A DNA stretch of 64,000 nucleotides from Sesamum alatum (GCA_034509735.1 JACGWO010000004.1:26145395-26209394), one strand, 5' to 3'. Shown: positions 52,283 through 64,000, numbered from the stretch's first letter. Notes: generated by a model from the letters alone, not told the origin. A program made the numbers and translations.

Positions 52283-55200
52283 GATCTCGCCACTTGACCT
52301 AATGCAATCACCCATCATAGTCAAGCTCATCTTGTCAACATACAAAGAAATATGAGCAAATTGCGACACTGGCTTAGTCAGTGGATCTATTGTGTTTCTT
52401 CTGAGACTAACTCAAGGTCTATCCAAACGTCACCTCTACTCACCATCTCCTAATAAGCTTATGACAGGTATGGTAGCATCTAAGAATATGCTTGGATCGG
52501 CGATGAGATCTCGGCTCCTTTGCATGTGCTATGCCCCATTGTTATCATAGTTAGATAACCAACTATCTTAGCAATGCTAGGTACTACACCCAATTCTTGG
52601 ATGTAGTTTTTCATCCAACGTCCTAATTTAGCTGCTTTCAAGAAGCCACTATGTATTCAGCTTTCGTGGTGGAACCACCATGGTAGCTTGCTTAGAACTC
52701 TTTCAAGCTACCACACAACCATTCAGCTTGAATACAAACCCCGATTGAGACTTGGTATCATCATCGTCCGACTGAAAGCTATTGTCGTTGTAGCCTTTCA
52801 GTAGGGTCAACTCTCCACCACCGTAGATCAAGAACATACCTCGTTTAGCATTTTCAGGTGGGGTTACTTAAGTGTGGTCTTAACTGTCACACCAGTGTGC
52901 CTCTCGTGCACGCCTAATGCTCATTTTACGGTAAGGCGAAGCGATGTCAGGCCTAGTACAACTGGATACTGATTGCTGCCTACAACTGAAAATGGGGGAT
53001 GGTCCATCATCTACTTAAGTTCCTCATCAGTCTTCAGACACTGTTTATTTGACACTTAATTCCATGCCTCATAGAGAAAATCTCGTTTTCAATTTTTCAT
53101 CTTGAAATCTCTTCAAGAATTTCTCAATGAAGGAAGATTAGGTGATTCCTAACATTATTCTAGATATATCCCTAAAGTCTTGATGCGAAGGATGTAGTAA
53201 GCCTCACCCAATCCTTCATGGAGAATTGAGTGGACAACCAAGCTTTAGTATCACCTTAACATTTTAGCATTAGCTCAAATGAGCGCAAGATGTCGCCCAC
53301 ATAAGAACAACCGTATCTACTAAGCAATTAAAGACCTCTCAAGGTGTAGAACAATTAACAAGGGGTCAAACAACAACGTCTTTCCTTGATGAGATCAATG
53401 CAAGTAACCCTAGTACAAAGCAAAAAACGTATATTCATCTACGTCTATTTTGAGAAAATACCTATGTTGAGCAATATACCAACATTTGAACACTGAATCC
53501 ATGCTCCTTTTCCAAATATATGGGTAAATCACTATGGCTTAATCCCATATAGTTCTCATTACCTCAACAAAAACCATTAAAATAGCCTTTCCCACATCCG
53601 CTCTGCCATATCTCACTAGCATGCGAATGCTGCTAGGACAAGCAGATTCTGAATGGACTTGGCCATGGCTACGGGTGGAATAAGTTTTCTCAAAGTCGAC
53701 CTGTGGGTCGTTAGTTGTAACCTTTCACCACACTGGTTGTCCTTGAAAGGTTGTTACCTCTTACGTCAGTTCTAACGCTTATGTTTGTAGAACTATTTAC
53801 ACCATAACCAGCTTAAACACCTTAGCTGAAGTCAAATAAAGGTCCAAACTGGTATTGAATCCATCAAGTCCATTTTGGATTTCATTAGTTTCAAGCCACT
53901 TACCAGAATCGATATCTGAACATTGTGTCTCCAAATATGTCTTTTATCCATTGTCCAATTGGACCAGTCAAGCCGAGAAACCCATACCTCATTAGATGGT
54001 TGGGACACTCTGTCCATCCTACGAAAGGAATTGGAGCATCATGAGTGAGAAACCATAGGCACAAAAGATGACTCTATATCGGTTGAGGTGCTCTCACTAA
54101 TTCTCAAAGAGCATCTCATCTAGTCGGGGTATCCGCTGGAAAGCCTCATTTCAAAAGAACACTGCCGTTTCTCGTAGAAAAAAACCTCTTTCTTGGAGCA
54201 TCATAGAATAATATCCAACGATTTTCTTCGGATAACTAACAAAAACCGTACAAACTAGGACCTTCAGTCCAGTTTATCCTCCACTAGCCTCTTGAATATA
54301 TGCAATGGCTACTCCACAGTTCTCAAGTACTATGTAAGAGGCAGGGCTTGACATCGCTATATATCCATATAGCGTCTAGATTACATTTACATGGTGCCAT
54401 TTAGAAAACTTTGGCTGCCGTCAAGAGTATATCACCATAAGGATAAGGGCACTTTGGCATAGACTCCGATCATGAATCAAACCATATCCAACAAAGGTCC
54501 GATTCCTCCTTTCAGACACAGCCATTATCGCTTTGCCGACCTCAATACTCACTGTGTGTCTAGGAGGAGTCCACTAAAGAGCTACGTCTATTTCTTTTAG
54601 GTCTAGAGATCTGAGAATCACCAACGTGAAATAACTCCACCGCTCGGTTTGACCGAAGGACTTAATTTTAGGACCTCCAGTCTTGGATTCTCAAACATCA
54701 ACTATGAACTCTCTAAACCTTTAAAAGCTCAAACTTGTACCTCATAAGGTAAAACATAACATACCGTGATTGATCAACAGTAAACGCTAGGAGGTACGAG
54801 TGCCCACCCTCTAAGTTGGTATATTCAGTGGTCCACAGATGTCTGTATGGATCAAATTCAAAAGACCACTGACAAGCCTTACTTTATCTAACAAACGGGC
54901 TTCTTGATCATTTTTCCTTCAGATCAGGTGCACAACGTCTTGGTGGTTGGCCAAATTCGGTTCTATCTTCTAGACTTTTAGAGTCCTTCATCGTAGCTAT
55001 CAACCTTTTAATACTATCTTGCAGAGATAGGATCTAGCCTCGCATACCAGATCTGCTCTGTTATCTTGATTATTCCAATTTTCTTTTATGTGAGGCATCA
55101 TATAGTAGCTTAATTAGACTGAGCGAGAATAGTAAAGATCATTATTTAGTCTCATACCAGAAGATGAAAACCATTGTTTTAGATCAAATAAAAATAAGTT

Positions 55201-57060
55201 TATTGATGAGCAAATACAAAACCATATGTCTAAAACAGGCAATGAAGTAATATTCATTATTCATGCTCAGTACATAATTAACATTCTTTAATTCAATCCC
55301 TTACATGATACACTAATCAACTAAGGTTGACAGATTCTACAGCTTCGCCGGCAAACGACCTTGCCATCAACCAAGCCTTAGTATCATCTCATCATTACTA
55401 GTCTTCTTTATTTCCAACACCTGCGAGTTATTGCAGATGTGAGCTCTCATTCCACTTTGCTATTAATACCCAAAAAGCAATTATCATATTGACATTCAAT
55501 CAACAACATTTACATTGCCTTAGAGAGGAGTTTGCGGCACTCCTCTTCCAATGCCCTTTTTCTTGGAATTTATGCAGACATCGGTTATACGGTGGAACCA
55601 CCAACCTTCCCATTGCCCATCCCACCCAGGCAACAAAGGCGCTTTGGAGCGCTAGTTAGCCGGCCTGTGACAGTCTTTTCTTTACCTTCTTCCTGTTTTC
55701 AGTGTTCGCTCTCTTTGCCTTTCACTATTAGCAGGTTGAACCTCCCATCCAGTACTGCCTGACAGACTTTGGGACAGTTGCCTTAATTGAAACTAATATA
55801 TTGATCAACTCATGAATAGACTTCTCAAGCCTATTCCTATAGTAGTTAATAAAAAATGGGTCGTAGGATGGAGGAAAAGGATCACGCCAATGTACGTGTC
55901 ATTGTCAAGCGGAACTTTTAGGTCCTCGAGTTTCACCACTAGGCAGATTAGCATGTTGACCCTATGACTTGTACATAGAACCATTTTCAGTCACTGTCCC
56001 AAAAAATGCTTTTAGTGGCCTGTATATCTAATTTGCTTATCGGGAATCGCATTAACATCTTTCATGCATAGCATAGTTGAGGAGACATCTCTAGCCTGTT
56101 CATACCGCTTCTGGATGTTATTAAGTCCGATGTGAGTATAAGCTGCGAACCTTTGGTGCCCCATTCCATTTGTCGACATCAAATGCTCCTCAGGCGAGAA
56201 CCCTCTGCAAGGCTTTGTAGGATGGCTTTGTCAAAGACGTAGCCCCATTTCTCAAAGTCGAGGACAATCCTCGATTCTGCAGCCAGTCGTATATAGTTGG
56301 TGCCATTGAATTTATACGTCTAAAAAATCTTTATTTAAAGGATCTTAGACATATCACATTTAGAAAATTTAAAAGCCAAAAAGCAACAAATGATCGTAAT
56401 ATTATGTTCAAGTAATAACTTGATCTTAACCCTCCCACTTATTTTTTCAAAAGCCCACCACTCTCCAAGTAGTTTCAGAAGCTATTTTCTAGTTGTGCTT
56501 GGGGCCTCCACAAGTGCAGTTCTCCATGTCTCGTTTTTACAATTCACACTAGGAAAGCCTCAGGGGGTATCCAATACCATTCTCATCCAATGAGATTTAC
56601 AAGATTTGTTTAGCCTCCTCCTCTTCACATGATTTCGACGAACTCCAAAGCGCGAATCAGTGCTCCGGTGTTAGGCATGACCCATCAACCAAACATACCT
56701 TCAAACCCTCGGGTCCCAAGATTTTGTGAACCAAGTGAAAAATAAGAACTATTCCTTTATTATAATAATAGTGCAACTTTCATCTAATCCACATGTGCCA
56801 CGACTCGTGAGACCATTGTTGAGTAGTTGACAGCTCCTCACGACATTGTTGGCGATGGAAGGGGGAAAAAGACTTGGAATTTTACCAAAACCCATTTTGT
56901 ACTTTATTCTATTTTGGGCCTAATATTAACTTGAGCCATCCACAGTAAACACCAAAGTGGATTTTGATCGAGACCTGATTCACATTAGTGTTTTACATGC
57001 ATAAATATTCCAATATTTAAAAGCCCAACTAAATAAATGCCATTCGTGCAAAATAAACCT
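52283..57060 (-). pseudogene. copia-2 gag-pol, heavily decayed
   Basis: No long frame remains, but family blocks are readable on the reverse strand. RNase H: a KSQSGFVFKLNGCVV and KSSKQATMVV region near 52800-52640. RT: STQFSMKD near 53220 and PVAMAKSI near 53650. Integrase: a WTTEYT/HTDVCGPL-like segment near 54850. Gag: YKFNGTNY and RIVLDFEKWGYVFDKA near 56310-56230. Gag-INT-RT-RH is the copia order. The polypurine tract is expected at 52283-52300, where the reverse strand reads AAGTGGCGAGATC. Confidence 0.7.
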
Positions 57061-59024
57061 AGCATACCCTGTTGATGATTCAATAAGCCAAACTTCTGTG
57101 CGACCCACTAAGCTAGCAGGATCTATGGTCAGCCTAGGAATGGCTTTCTACACCTGTTAAAAATTTTCTACCCCATTATCACTCTGCATGGCCTTGTAAA
57201 TTATCCTGGTCCTCTCGAATTTTACAATCTTCATGCTTCTGTCAATGTGGGCCTCCTTCTCCATGAGCTGCTCCATTACATTTCAAAAAAAAAAACCTCA
57301 CATTAAAGCCTATATTCTCTCATAACAATTGAAAAAATAAACTCCCGACAGAAGCGAGGAGAGTACATAATAAAGAAGAAGAGCAAGCCTATTATTTCAA
57401 CGCATAAACAGAAAGACTCGAGAAGATCCCAAAAGAACAGNNNNNNNNNNNNNNNNNNNNNNNNNNNNNNNNNNNNNNNNNNNNNNNNNNNNNNNNNNNN
57501 NNNNNNNNNNNNNNNNNNNNNNNNNNNNNNNNNNNNNNNNNNNNNNNNNNNNNNNNNNNNNNNNNNNNNNNNNNNNNNNNNNNNNNNNNNNNNNNNNNNN
57601 NNNNNNNNNNNNNNNNNNNNNNNNNNNNNNNNNNNNNNNNNNNNNNNNNNNNNNNNNNNNNNNNNNNNNNNNNNNNNNNNNNNNNNNNNNNNNNNNNNNN
57701 NNNNNNNNNNNNNNNNNNNNNNNNNNNNNNNNNNNNNNNNNNNNNNNNNNNNNNNNNNNNNNNNNNNNNNNNNNNNNNNNNNNNNNNNNNNNNNNNNNNN
57801 NNNNNNNNNNNNNNNNNNNNNNNNNNNNNNNNNNNNNNNNNNNNNNNNNNNNNNNNNNNNNNNNNNNNNNNNNNNNNNNNNNNNNNNNNNNNNNNNNNNN
57901 NNNNNNNNNNNNNNNNNNNNNNNNNNNNNNNNNNNNNNNNCTCCTTCTCCAGAGCTTGCTCCATTACATTTCAAAAAAAACTCACATAAAGCCTATATTC
58001 TCTCATATAACAATTGAAAAAAAACTCCGACCAGAAGCCGAGGAGAGTAACATAAATAAAGAAAGACAAGCCTATTATTTCAACGCATAAAAACGAAGTA
58101 GAGAATTAAAAGAAGAGAGCACACAGACCCCACTTCAACAGAAAGTACAAACCATATAATCGATAATGGGCTCCGTGGTAAGCCTAATATTAGTCCAAAT
58201 TAATATCACAACATAGTCTTCCAAATTATCGTGCTATGCCAAATTAATGCAATCCATGCATTATATAATCTACGATATCCAAATCATAAACGCACAGTTT
58301 ATATGTAGAAAACACAAAGTTTAAAAATTGCAATGGAAATGTGATTAGAATCTGTGCATCTAGTGCATAAAATTTACGACATTAATAAGCAATCTTAATT
58401 TTTAGAAAAAGTCCAATTGAATCAAAACATTAAAATAAGCAAAAATCAATTTTTAAGAATAATAAAAAAAAATCTAATTTCTCGAAAGAACGGAGAAAAT
58501 AGCCCCAGTCCGATCGGCCGTGCGGCGACTGTGCCTAAAGGGAACATGCCAATATTATAACACAGCTCAGTTCGCCTTAGCGCCTGGCCAGACGATCGTA
58601 TAGCGTGACGACTGCGCAAAACACCCGCACTTGTAGTGCCACATGACGCGCGCATGTTGATGTCTGTGCGCGCCCCTGTCGCACACACGCCAGCGGGCAG
58701 CACAGGTTTGTGCCCAGGCGTGCCTGAGTGTGCGCATGTCGGCTAGTACCGGCTAACCAAGGCGATAGCGAACGACTGCCACTGTACTGAAATTTTTCCC
58801 CCTGATATTTCAAACTGAAATAAAACTTTGTATTACAAATTTAAAAACCAATTTTTCTAAACAAAAATGAATATCCAAATAATGTAAAATTTAAACAAGT
58901 TATTCTAGGCATATAACCATGTAAAATCCAAAGCAACAATTCATAATTCGATAGCCGATAACACATTCTCATGCTATGAACATGAAGAACACAATAGATC
59001 CATCGCCTATTACATCTAAACCAT
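57061..59024 (-). other. copia-2 leader, with GC-rich block and assembly gap
   Basis: Untranslated region between primer site and gag. It contains a GC-rich block (58500-58770) parallel to 22430-22990 of copia-1, and a segment near 57140-57070 matching TTGACCATAGATCC...GTGGGTCGCA of copia-1. The order of its middle part is uncertain because of the N run at 57441-57940. Confidence 0.7.
57441..57940. other. Assembly gap of exactly 500 N
   Basis: 500 undetermined bases. A round number suggests a scaffolding placeholder of unknown true size. Open frames drawn through it are meaningless. Confidence 0.99.
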
Positions 59025-59036
59025 GCTCTGATACCA
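59025..59036 (-). other. copia-2 primer binding site (initiator tRNA-Met type)
   Basis: The reverse strand reads TGGTATCAGAGC two bases after the LTR end (CCTTCA). This is the standard initiator-tRNA primer site of plant copia elements and fixes the inner border of the 5' LTR. Confidence 0.92.
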
Positions 59037-59038
59037 CT

Positions 59039-61130
59039 TGAAGGAAATTGATCGGTCTGGAACGCGGCGGGAGCGTGAAAACAATGAGAATAAAAACATT
59101 TAAACTCGTATCAAGTGATCTTCCCTTGATCTTTCCTGGGCGTTTGAAGTAAAATATGTACACATTTTAATAGGCATACAAAAAAATCCTGCATATGAGG
59201 CTCATGGATGAAAGAAACAACAAGGTGCAATAATGTAAAAATGAACCATTACCTTTTTGTCTTTTTGATCTGCCACAGCATTGATTACTCTCCAACAAAC
59301 GTCCATGCTTGAGATCTTCTAAGGATATCCACACCACATTGTGAGCAGTTTAATCCTCTTGCTAGAGAAGATTAAACAATGGAAGAAAAAGATCTAAGAA
59401 ATCACATTATGGACTATTGTATTTCATTAATCTTCTCTTATTTTTCAAATGACCTAGATCAGAAAGAAGCAAAAGAGGGATACAGATAGTGTAGAGAGGC
59501 CAAGAGAGCAAGTAGAGAGGGGTACTTGGTTTCTTGCTTGTGTTGAAGGGACCTAGTCATTCAGAACTCCATCCCTTGAAACTTGCAACCTTATTTGGTA
59601 TGATGCAAATCATATCATATGGAAGGTAAATGATCAAACCCCACCTTTCAATGTAGGAAGGAGTCCCAACTCCCTTCTTTACTTACATATAAGTCAACTC
59701 ATCCCTTGGGCGTCATTTAGTTAACCGGGCTAAGTTTTAAATAAATTAAAACAAGCACATAAGTCCAATGGGTTTTAATCAAATTCAATTTAATTAAATC
59801 CAACTAAACATGGTTCAATGTTATTTAATCCAATTAAAGATATAAGCCCATACTACTTTAATTAATAATTTCAATCTATTAATTAAAGTAAGCCTAATTA
59901 AATTAATCAAATTAATTTAATCTTGGCAATCCATCTAATAGATTATCTCACATATGAATAATCCAATTATTTATATTTTCTGGAATTAAAATAATTTTCA
60001 TCTTCTGAAATTAATTCCTTCACCTCCTTGATGACTTATTTGTGAATCTTTAGGTTAACCCTTAACTACACATGGGCTTGTGTCCAACATAGTTGATTAA
60101 TTTAATTTAATTTAATTAATTGATCTAGATTAAGCCATTAATCTGAAAAGTCTGCTACCAGGGATGGTCGTCTAGCAACAGTCTATGGTACTGGAGACTA
60201 GGTGAATGTTGGCATGAACATTTAAGCTCCCGAGTTCTATACGGATATGGTCCTTCTGTCTACCATCTACCGACCTTAATCAAAAGTATGGTATTGGGCG
60301 TCGGTTTCCATCATGGACTAAGCATCTATGCTCAAAACTCCAGACTGCGTTCGCTCTATTGTACGACATAGGAAATCATTTCCTATTCCACCATTCACTG
60401 TGGCCATAGGTTTTAAGAGCATGATGCGCTTCGAGTGCATAGCAGATATCGTTGTCACATATCGACAGGGGAGGGATCCTTTTATTGGAACCCACCGTCC
60501 TCACTACACATTCTCACTGCACTTGACAAAGCTTATAGTGATCATGTGCGAGACACGATCACCTTTCACCAGATGGAAGATACAACCATTGTGTGTATGT
60601 GACAGCTATGGTTCCTCAAGTGTGAGGACTACTCCTATACTATCGGAGCCGGGGAATTCCAGTCATACCGACCAAGCCCCAAGACTTCCATATGGCGATT
60701 CCCTTACGAGTCAGTTCTTTCGGTTCGGCGCCTAATCAACCAACCTACTAAAATCGCATAAACATTCAACGTCTGTTGCCAATGAAACGTGATACTCATT
60801 AATGAATGTAATGATTAGTGCAAGTTTCGTATAGGACACTCGATGCCCTATCTCGATGTCATCAATTTGGAATGTTTTAGACCCAACCTCATTAGTTGGT
60901 TTTCATAGACGCCAACCAATGCGTGACCAAACTGTATAGGTTGTTTGCTTGGTCTGTGGCCATTGTGGTGAGGTTAATGGAATTCAACATAAGTAAATGA
61001 GCACAACAAAGATAAATTCCATGAATAAAACTCATTTTTATTGATCAAAATAATATTGCATTACATTGACATTGTCAAAATAGATTACATAAAGTCAATC
61101 CAATTGGCGTTCTAATCACCTATTCTAACA
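59039..61130 (-). repeat. copia-2 5' LTR (about 2,092 bp)
   Basis: The reverse strand starts TGTTAGAATAGG at 61130 and ends CCTTCA at 59039, directly before the primer site. It is the better preserved of the two LTRs. Confidence 0.85.
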
Positions 61131-61140
61131 ACTTTCCCAC

Positions 61141-61620
61141 TGTAGTACAAACTAGGGCCGGCCTCATCAGCAGCAGTGGAAATGGAGCTTGGACTCTCAG
61201 GCCCAGACTCAACATAAGAGGAAAAATATTCTAGTCCAGCGCATTATAAACCATCCACTGGAACCAATTCATCTACTCGTAATTACCCAAGTGTTTCGTC
61301 GTCTTGGGTACAACAAGAGTTGGCTAAGGAACCAGGACAGGTGGATCATCACAGCACTCCTGCACCATTTCCTCGCCAATGTGCAGTCCAATTATAGTAA
61401 TTCTCTGCAAACCCCTTCACACATAAGTCGTGCATAACCTCATCAGTCATTTTGAACATATGGTTCTTGCACTTCCTGGACGAGCGCCTAATCTTCTTGA
61501 TGTCCATGTATGTATGTTGATTATTAGCCCAATCTATAACCCCAAAAACACCCGCCTGAAACTCCAGCCTAAGTCCGACGTTGCTCGATGGGTTTCAAAC
61601 ACAAAAAACATATTCTAAAA
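61141..61620 (-). pseudogene. CACTA-4 transposase-associated (Transpos_assoc) domain relic
   Basis: The reverse strand reads MDIKKIRRSSRKCKNHMFKM followed by TDEVMHDLCVKGFAENYYNW. This is parallel to IRCPYAKCKNGRF ... YYNWTCH in CACTA-1 and the usual start of a TNP2-type transposase. A frame change follows, then MNWFQWMVYNALD near 61270. One zinc-binding Cys of the usual C-x-C-C cluster is replaced. Confidence 0.75.
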
Positions 61621-61939
61621 AAAAAAAAATAGAGATTGTACATTCATCCTACATAATTTTAAATTGTTGTACTACTCACATATATATACACATACTTATT
61701 TAGTTTTCAAAAAAATTGTAACAAGATAATTAATGTATATTTATAAACAAGAAAGACAAAAGGGTTCAATGGTTATCTGGATAATTATGCACTTTCACTA
61801 ATCTCAATTCAGATAGAACAGGTTGCTCGCAATTTCTTGACCATACAAATTCGATATTGTAACTAATTATAATTAAAATAATAAAAATATAAAAATCCCA
61901 AATTTCAAAAGTTGATATTTATATAGAGATTTTATGTGT
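61621..61939. other. AT-rich spacer between CACTA-4 and the LINE
   Basis: No gene or repeat recognised; short A-runs and TATA runs only. Confidence 0.5.
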
Positions 61940-62834
61940 GTGTGTATGAAAGTTTACCAAACTTTTGTTATCTATGTGGCCGTCTTGGTCACGTTCAACG
62001 GATGTGCTACATCCAATTTTCAGATGGTTTTCTTGATCCGGGGGTGCGTACCCCGTATGGTCCGTGGATCTGTGACAACTCTTTTGGGGACGTTCATCCT
62101 TAGACTCCTCCGCTTTCCATCCAACGGTGGTGCGACCATTTCGTGGCTTAATTTCGTCTTCCCCATCCAGTTCGGAACCAAGCAGCAGCACCTGGCATGT
62201 TCTGGGAGCCCAGATATTTGGTAACTTTGGGCCTCGGCCGACTACTAGTGGTGTAAATCTCAATGGGCCGTCTACTGCTAGGCCGCCTGTATCCGAATCT
62301 GGCCCAATTCACGTACAAAATGCATTTCTTAATAGCCCAGTGCACTCCCCTACGCCTATTCGTCCACTTATGTCCGGTCCAGCACCTAACATTGGCCCGT
62401 TCCCATCTTCTCCAGATTCTCTCAAGCAGGCAGCTGAATCTCCGACTCAAAATTTCGCCCTCTCTTCCTAGGGCGACCTGTGTTGTGCCTGCAGCATCAT
62501 CTTCTTCCCCTATCCCCTCGCCTTCACGCCGGTCTCCGCCAATAGTCACCCCAGGTGACTTGAATCTTGTTGATGTTCCATTGGGAGAGGTTGCGGAAGG
62601 GGGTTCTGGTAACGAGATTCCTTCTCCTTTCTCGACTGAAATTGTTGATCGCGCAGATTTGGGGATGCGCGGCCGACACGGTGGGGGGCTTGGGGGCAAG
62701 CGTAAATTACCCATCTCCATTGTAGCCTCTGGACCGCGCCGTCCGATCAAGAAATGGGGGCTAATCCACTTGTCTGATAGCTCATCTGAACTCTCTTTGG
62801 CGGCGACTGCGAGGCAGTCCCGCCGGGCATTATG
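61940..62834 (+). pseudogene. LINE-2 ORF1, C-terminal part
   Basis: The zinc knuckle CYLCGRLGHVQRMC is at 61966-62007, followed by YGPWICDNSFG and a TAG near 62103. A Ser/Pro-rich tail reads in two frames (62127-62471, then the frame ending with TGA at 62833-62835). The last part (62560-62834) is charged, with KRKLPISIV and RRPIKKWGL, and its TGA overlaps the ATG of ORF2, the usual tight ORF1-ORF2 layout. Confidence 0.8.
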
Positions 62835-64000
62835 AATTGCCTATTCTGGAACTGTCACGGGCTAGGGAGCCCCGGGACAGTTCGTCATTTGTTGGAGTTA
62901 ATCAGAACTCACACTCCCTCCCTGGTGTTTTTGATTGAGACGAAGTGTAAGAAGGTGCATTTGGACCGCTTAAAATGTCAGCTTAATATGTATGGGGTGC
63001 ACGTTGACGCGATTGGCCGCAGTGGTGGTCTGATTCTACTTTGAGATAAGTCTTTAGCAGTCTCATTTCTTTCTTATTCTAACCGGCACATTGATCTTGT
63101 GGTTTTCCCATATGGGGTTAACTTGGTGTTTTACAGGATTTTATGGGGAGCCGGAGATCGCCCGCCGGAAGGAATCATGGATGTTACTTCGTCGGCTGCG
63201 AAGCCAATTCTCACTGTCGTGGGTGATTGGTGGGGATTTTAATGCGACGTTGTTCCCTCATGAAAAACAAAGTGCTTCGCCTACTCAAGGTTGGCTTTTG
63301 CGTGATTTTAGAACTGTTATTGAGGACACTCAATTATCTGATTTGGGTTATGTAGGTATGCCATTCACGTGGTGTAATAAGAGGGAATCTCCATATACTG
63401 TCCGGTGCCGGATTGATCGTGTATCTGGGGATAATTCTTGGTGTTCTCTCTATCCTAATGCTCATGCAGAACATCTACCTCTTTGTTATTCTGATCATTG
63501 TCCGATATTGCTACGGACTGTAGGCTCTGAGCCTCAATCACTTCAACCGGTACCTCAACGGCCTTTTCATTTTAAGGCCTTTTGGTCCAAATCTCCTAAC
63601 TATAAACGCATTGTGCAGGATGTTTGGCGGTCATTACCAGAGATAGAACATCATTCAGCCCCTTTATGTCACTTACAAGAGTGCCAACTACATCTGTGGG
63701 ATTGGCAGAAGCATTCACTTGGTACTATGGACAAGCAAATCAAATCTCTTGAGCTCCAAATTGCTGCTCTACTGTCTGATTCTTTGACGGCCCAATCTCG
63801 CACTCGCCGCATTGCATTACAAACTGAGCTGAATACATTATTGTATGCTAATGAACTCCATTGAAAGCAATGTGCAAAGGTGGTGTGGCTTTGGGAGGGT
63901 GACAGTAACTCGCGTTTTTTCCATGCTCGTGCATCCACAATGCTGAAAAAAAACCGTATTACACGGTTGAGGGACAATGAGGGGTACTGGATGTCTCGGG
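62832..64000 (+). pseudogene. LINE-2 ORF2 (endonuclease part), broken and cut by the window end
   Basis: The start is the ATG at 62832 (MNCLFWNCHGLGSPGTVRHL), the classic plant LINE ORF2 beginning. Endonuclease motifs are FWNCHGLG (Asn), FLIETKC (Glu), GGDFNATL near 63232 (Asp/Asn) and SDHCPILL near 63491 (Asp/His). A TGA at 63042 replaces a Trp codon, a frameshift lies near 63100, and another TGA at 63862 again stands for Trp before KQCAKVVWLWEGDSNSRFFH. The endonuclease nicks target DNA to prime reverse transcription. Confidence 0.88.

Larger units (their letters stand above)
50387..61130 (-). mobile_element. Old Ty1/copia element (copia-2) with about 2-kb LTRs
   Basis: Two related long repeats, 50387-52282 and 59039-61130, flank a reverse-strand internal region with a primer site, leader, gag, integrase, RT and RNase H relics in copia order. 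It belongs to the same family as copia-1 at 22260-26530, as the leader and gag are similar. The region compared (52080-52250 against 60940-61120) differs at roughly a quarter of positions, so the insertion is old. About 100-150 bp of the inner end is missing from the LTR at 50387. The assembly gap lies in the leader. Confidence 0.85.
48956..61620 (-). mobile_element. CACTA element fragment (CACTA-4), split by copia-2
   Basis: On the reverse strand the order is: Transpos_assoc relic (61620-61141), copia-2 insertion (61130-50387), N-terminal TNP2 relic (50386-49700), Transposase_24-type relic (49640-48956). The coding relics on both sides of copia-2 are consecutive parts of the same gene when compared with CACTA-1, so the copia element landed inside it. 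Termini are not visible, and most of TNP2 is deleted between 49700 and 49640. Confidence 0.75.
61940..64000 (+). mobile_element. L1-type LINE (LINE-2), continuing beyond the window
   Basis: It starts abruptly inside the zinc-knuckle region of ORF1, so it is 5' truncated as is usual for LINEs, continues through the ORF1 tail, and enters ORF2 with an apurinic-type endonuclease. The RT is expected beyond 64000. Confidence 0.88.

Noticed and set aside
57303..57974. Open frames of 190-223 codons crossing the gap
   Set aside because: They consist mostly of undetermined residues from the N run.

Overview
The window is a transposon-dense piece of a flowering-plant nuclear genome, most likely a eudicot. 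The evidence is spliced genes with GT-AG introns, plant-only transposon families (Tat-type gypsy with an antisense gene, CACTA/En-Spm, Ty1/copia, L1-type LINE with a CX2CX4HX4C knuckle, a tRNA-derived SINE, fold-back MITEs) and a CCD4-type carotenoid cleavage dioxygenase. I cannot name the species. A 500-N scaffold gap shows it is a draft assembly. Only one host gene looks intact, the reverse-strand CCD4 copy at 28955-31822.

Layout. 1-12789 is a forward CCD4 copy (CCD4-A), broken by a 9.67-kb gypsy element (590-10254) inserted in codon 11, with matching 5-bp target duplications. It also carries small frameshifts, an 11-nt insertion in exon 2 and a 588-bp fold-back MITE in its intron. 13132-28725 is a CACTA-like element split by nested insertions: a MITE, a 1.3-kb hAT element, a large block with tandem repeats and GRF-finger and Myb/SANT-like gene relics, a truncated copia element, a solo LTR and another MITE. 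28955-31822 is CCD4-B, 587 codons in two exons, inverted relative to copy A, so the two copies converge on the CACTA nest.

32050-36258 holds CACTA-type terminal repeats, a LINE ORF1 without ORF2, and a tRNA-type SINE with a perfect 13-bp target duplication. 36259-45735 is a nearly full-length CACTA element with a TNP2 gene and a Transposase_24-type gene, both decayed. 46177-48005 is an internally deleted CACTA relative on the reverse strand. 48956-61620 is a further reverse-strand CACTA element split by an old copia element with about 2-kb LTRs (50387-61130); the N gap lies inside that copia element. 61940-64000 is a LINE running off the window.

How the parts relate. The host biology is a duplicated carotenoid-cleavage locus in which one copy was destroyed and the other kept. 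Insertions of different ages can be ordered by nesting and LTR divergence. The gypsy element is young (about 3% between LTRs by eye); the copia element is old (roughly a quarter of positions differ in the part I compared). All transposon reading frames seen are broken, several by TGG-to-TGA or CGA-to-TGA changes expected of methylated, silenced DNA.
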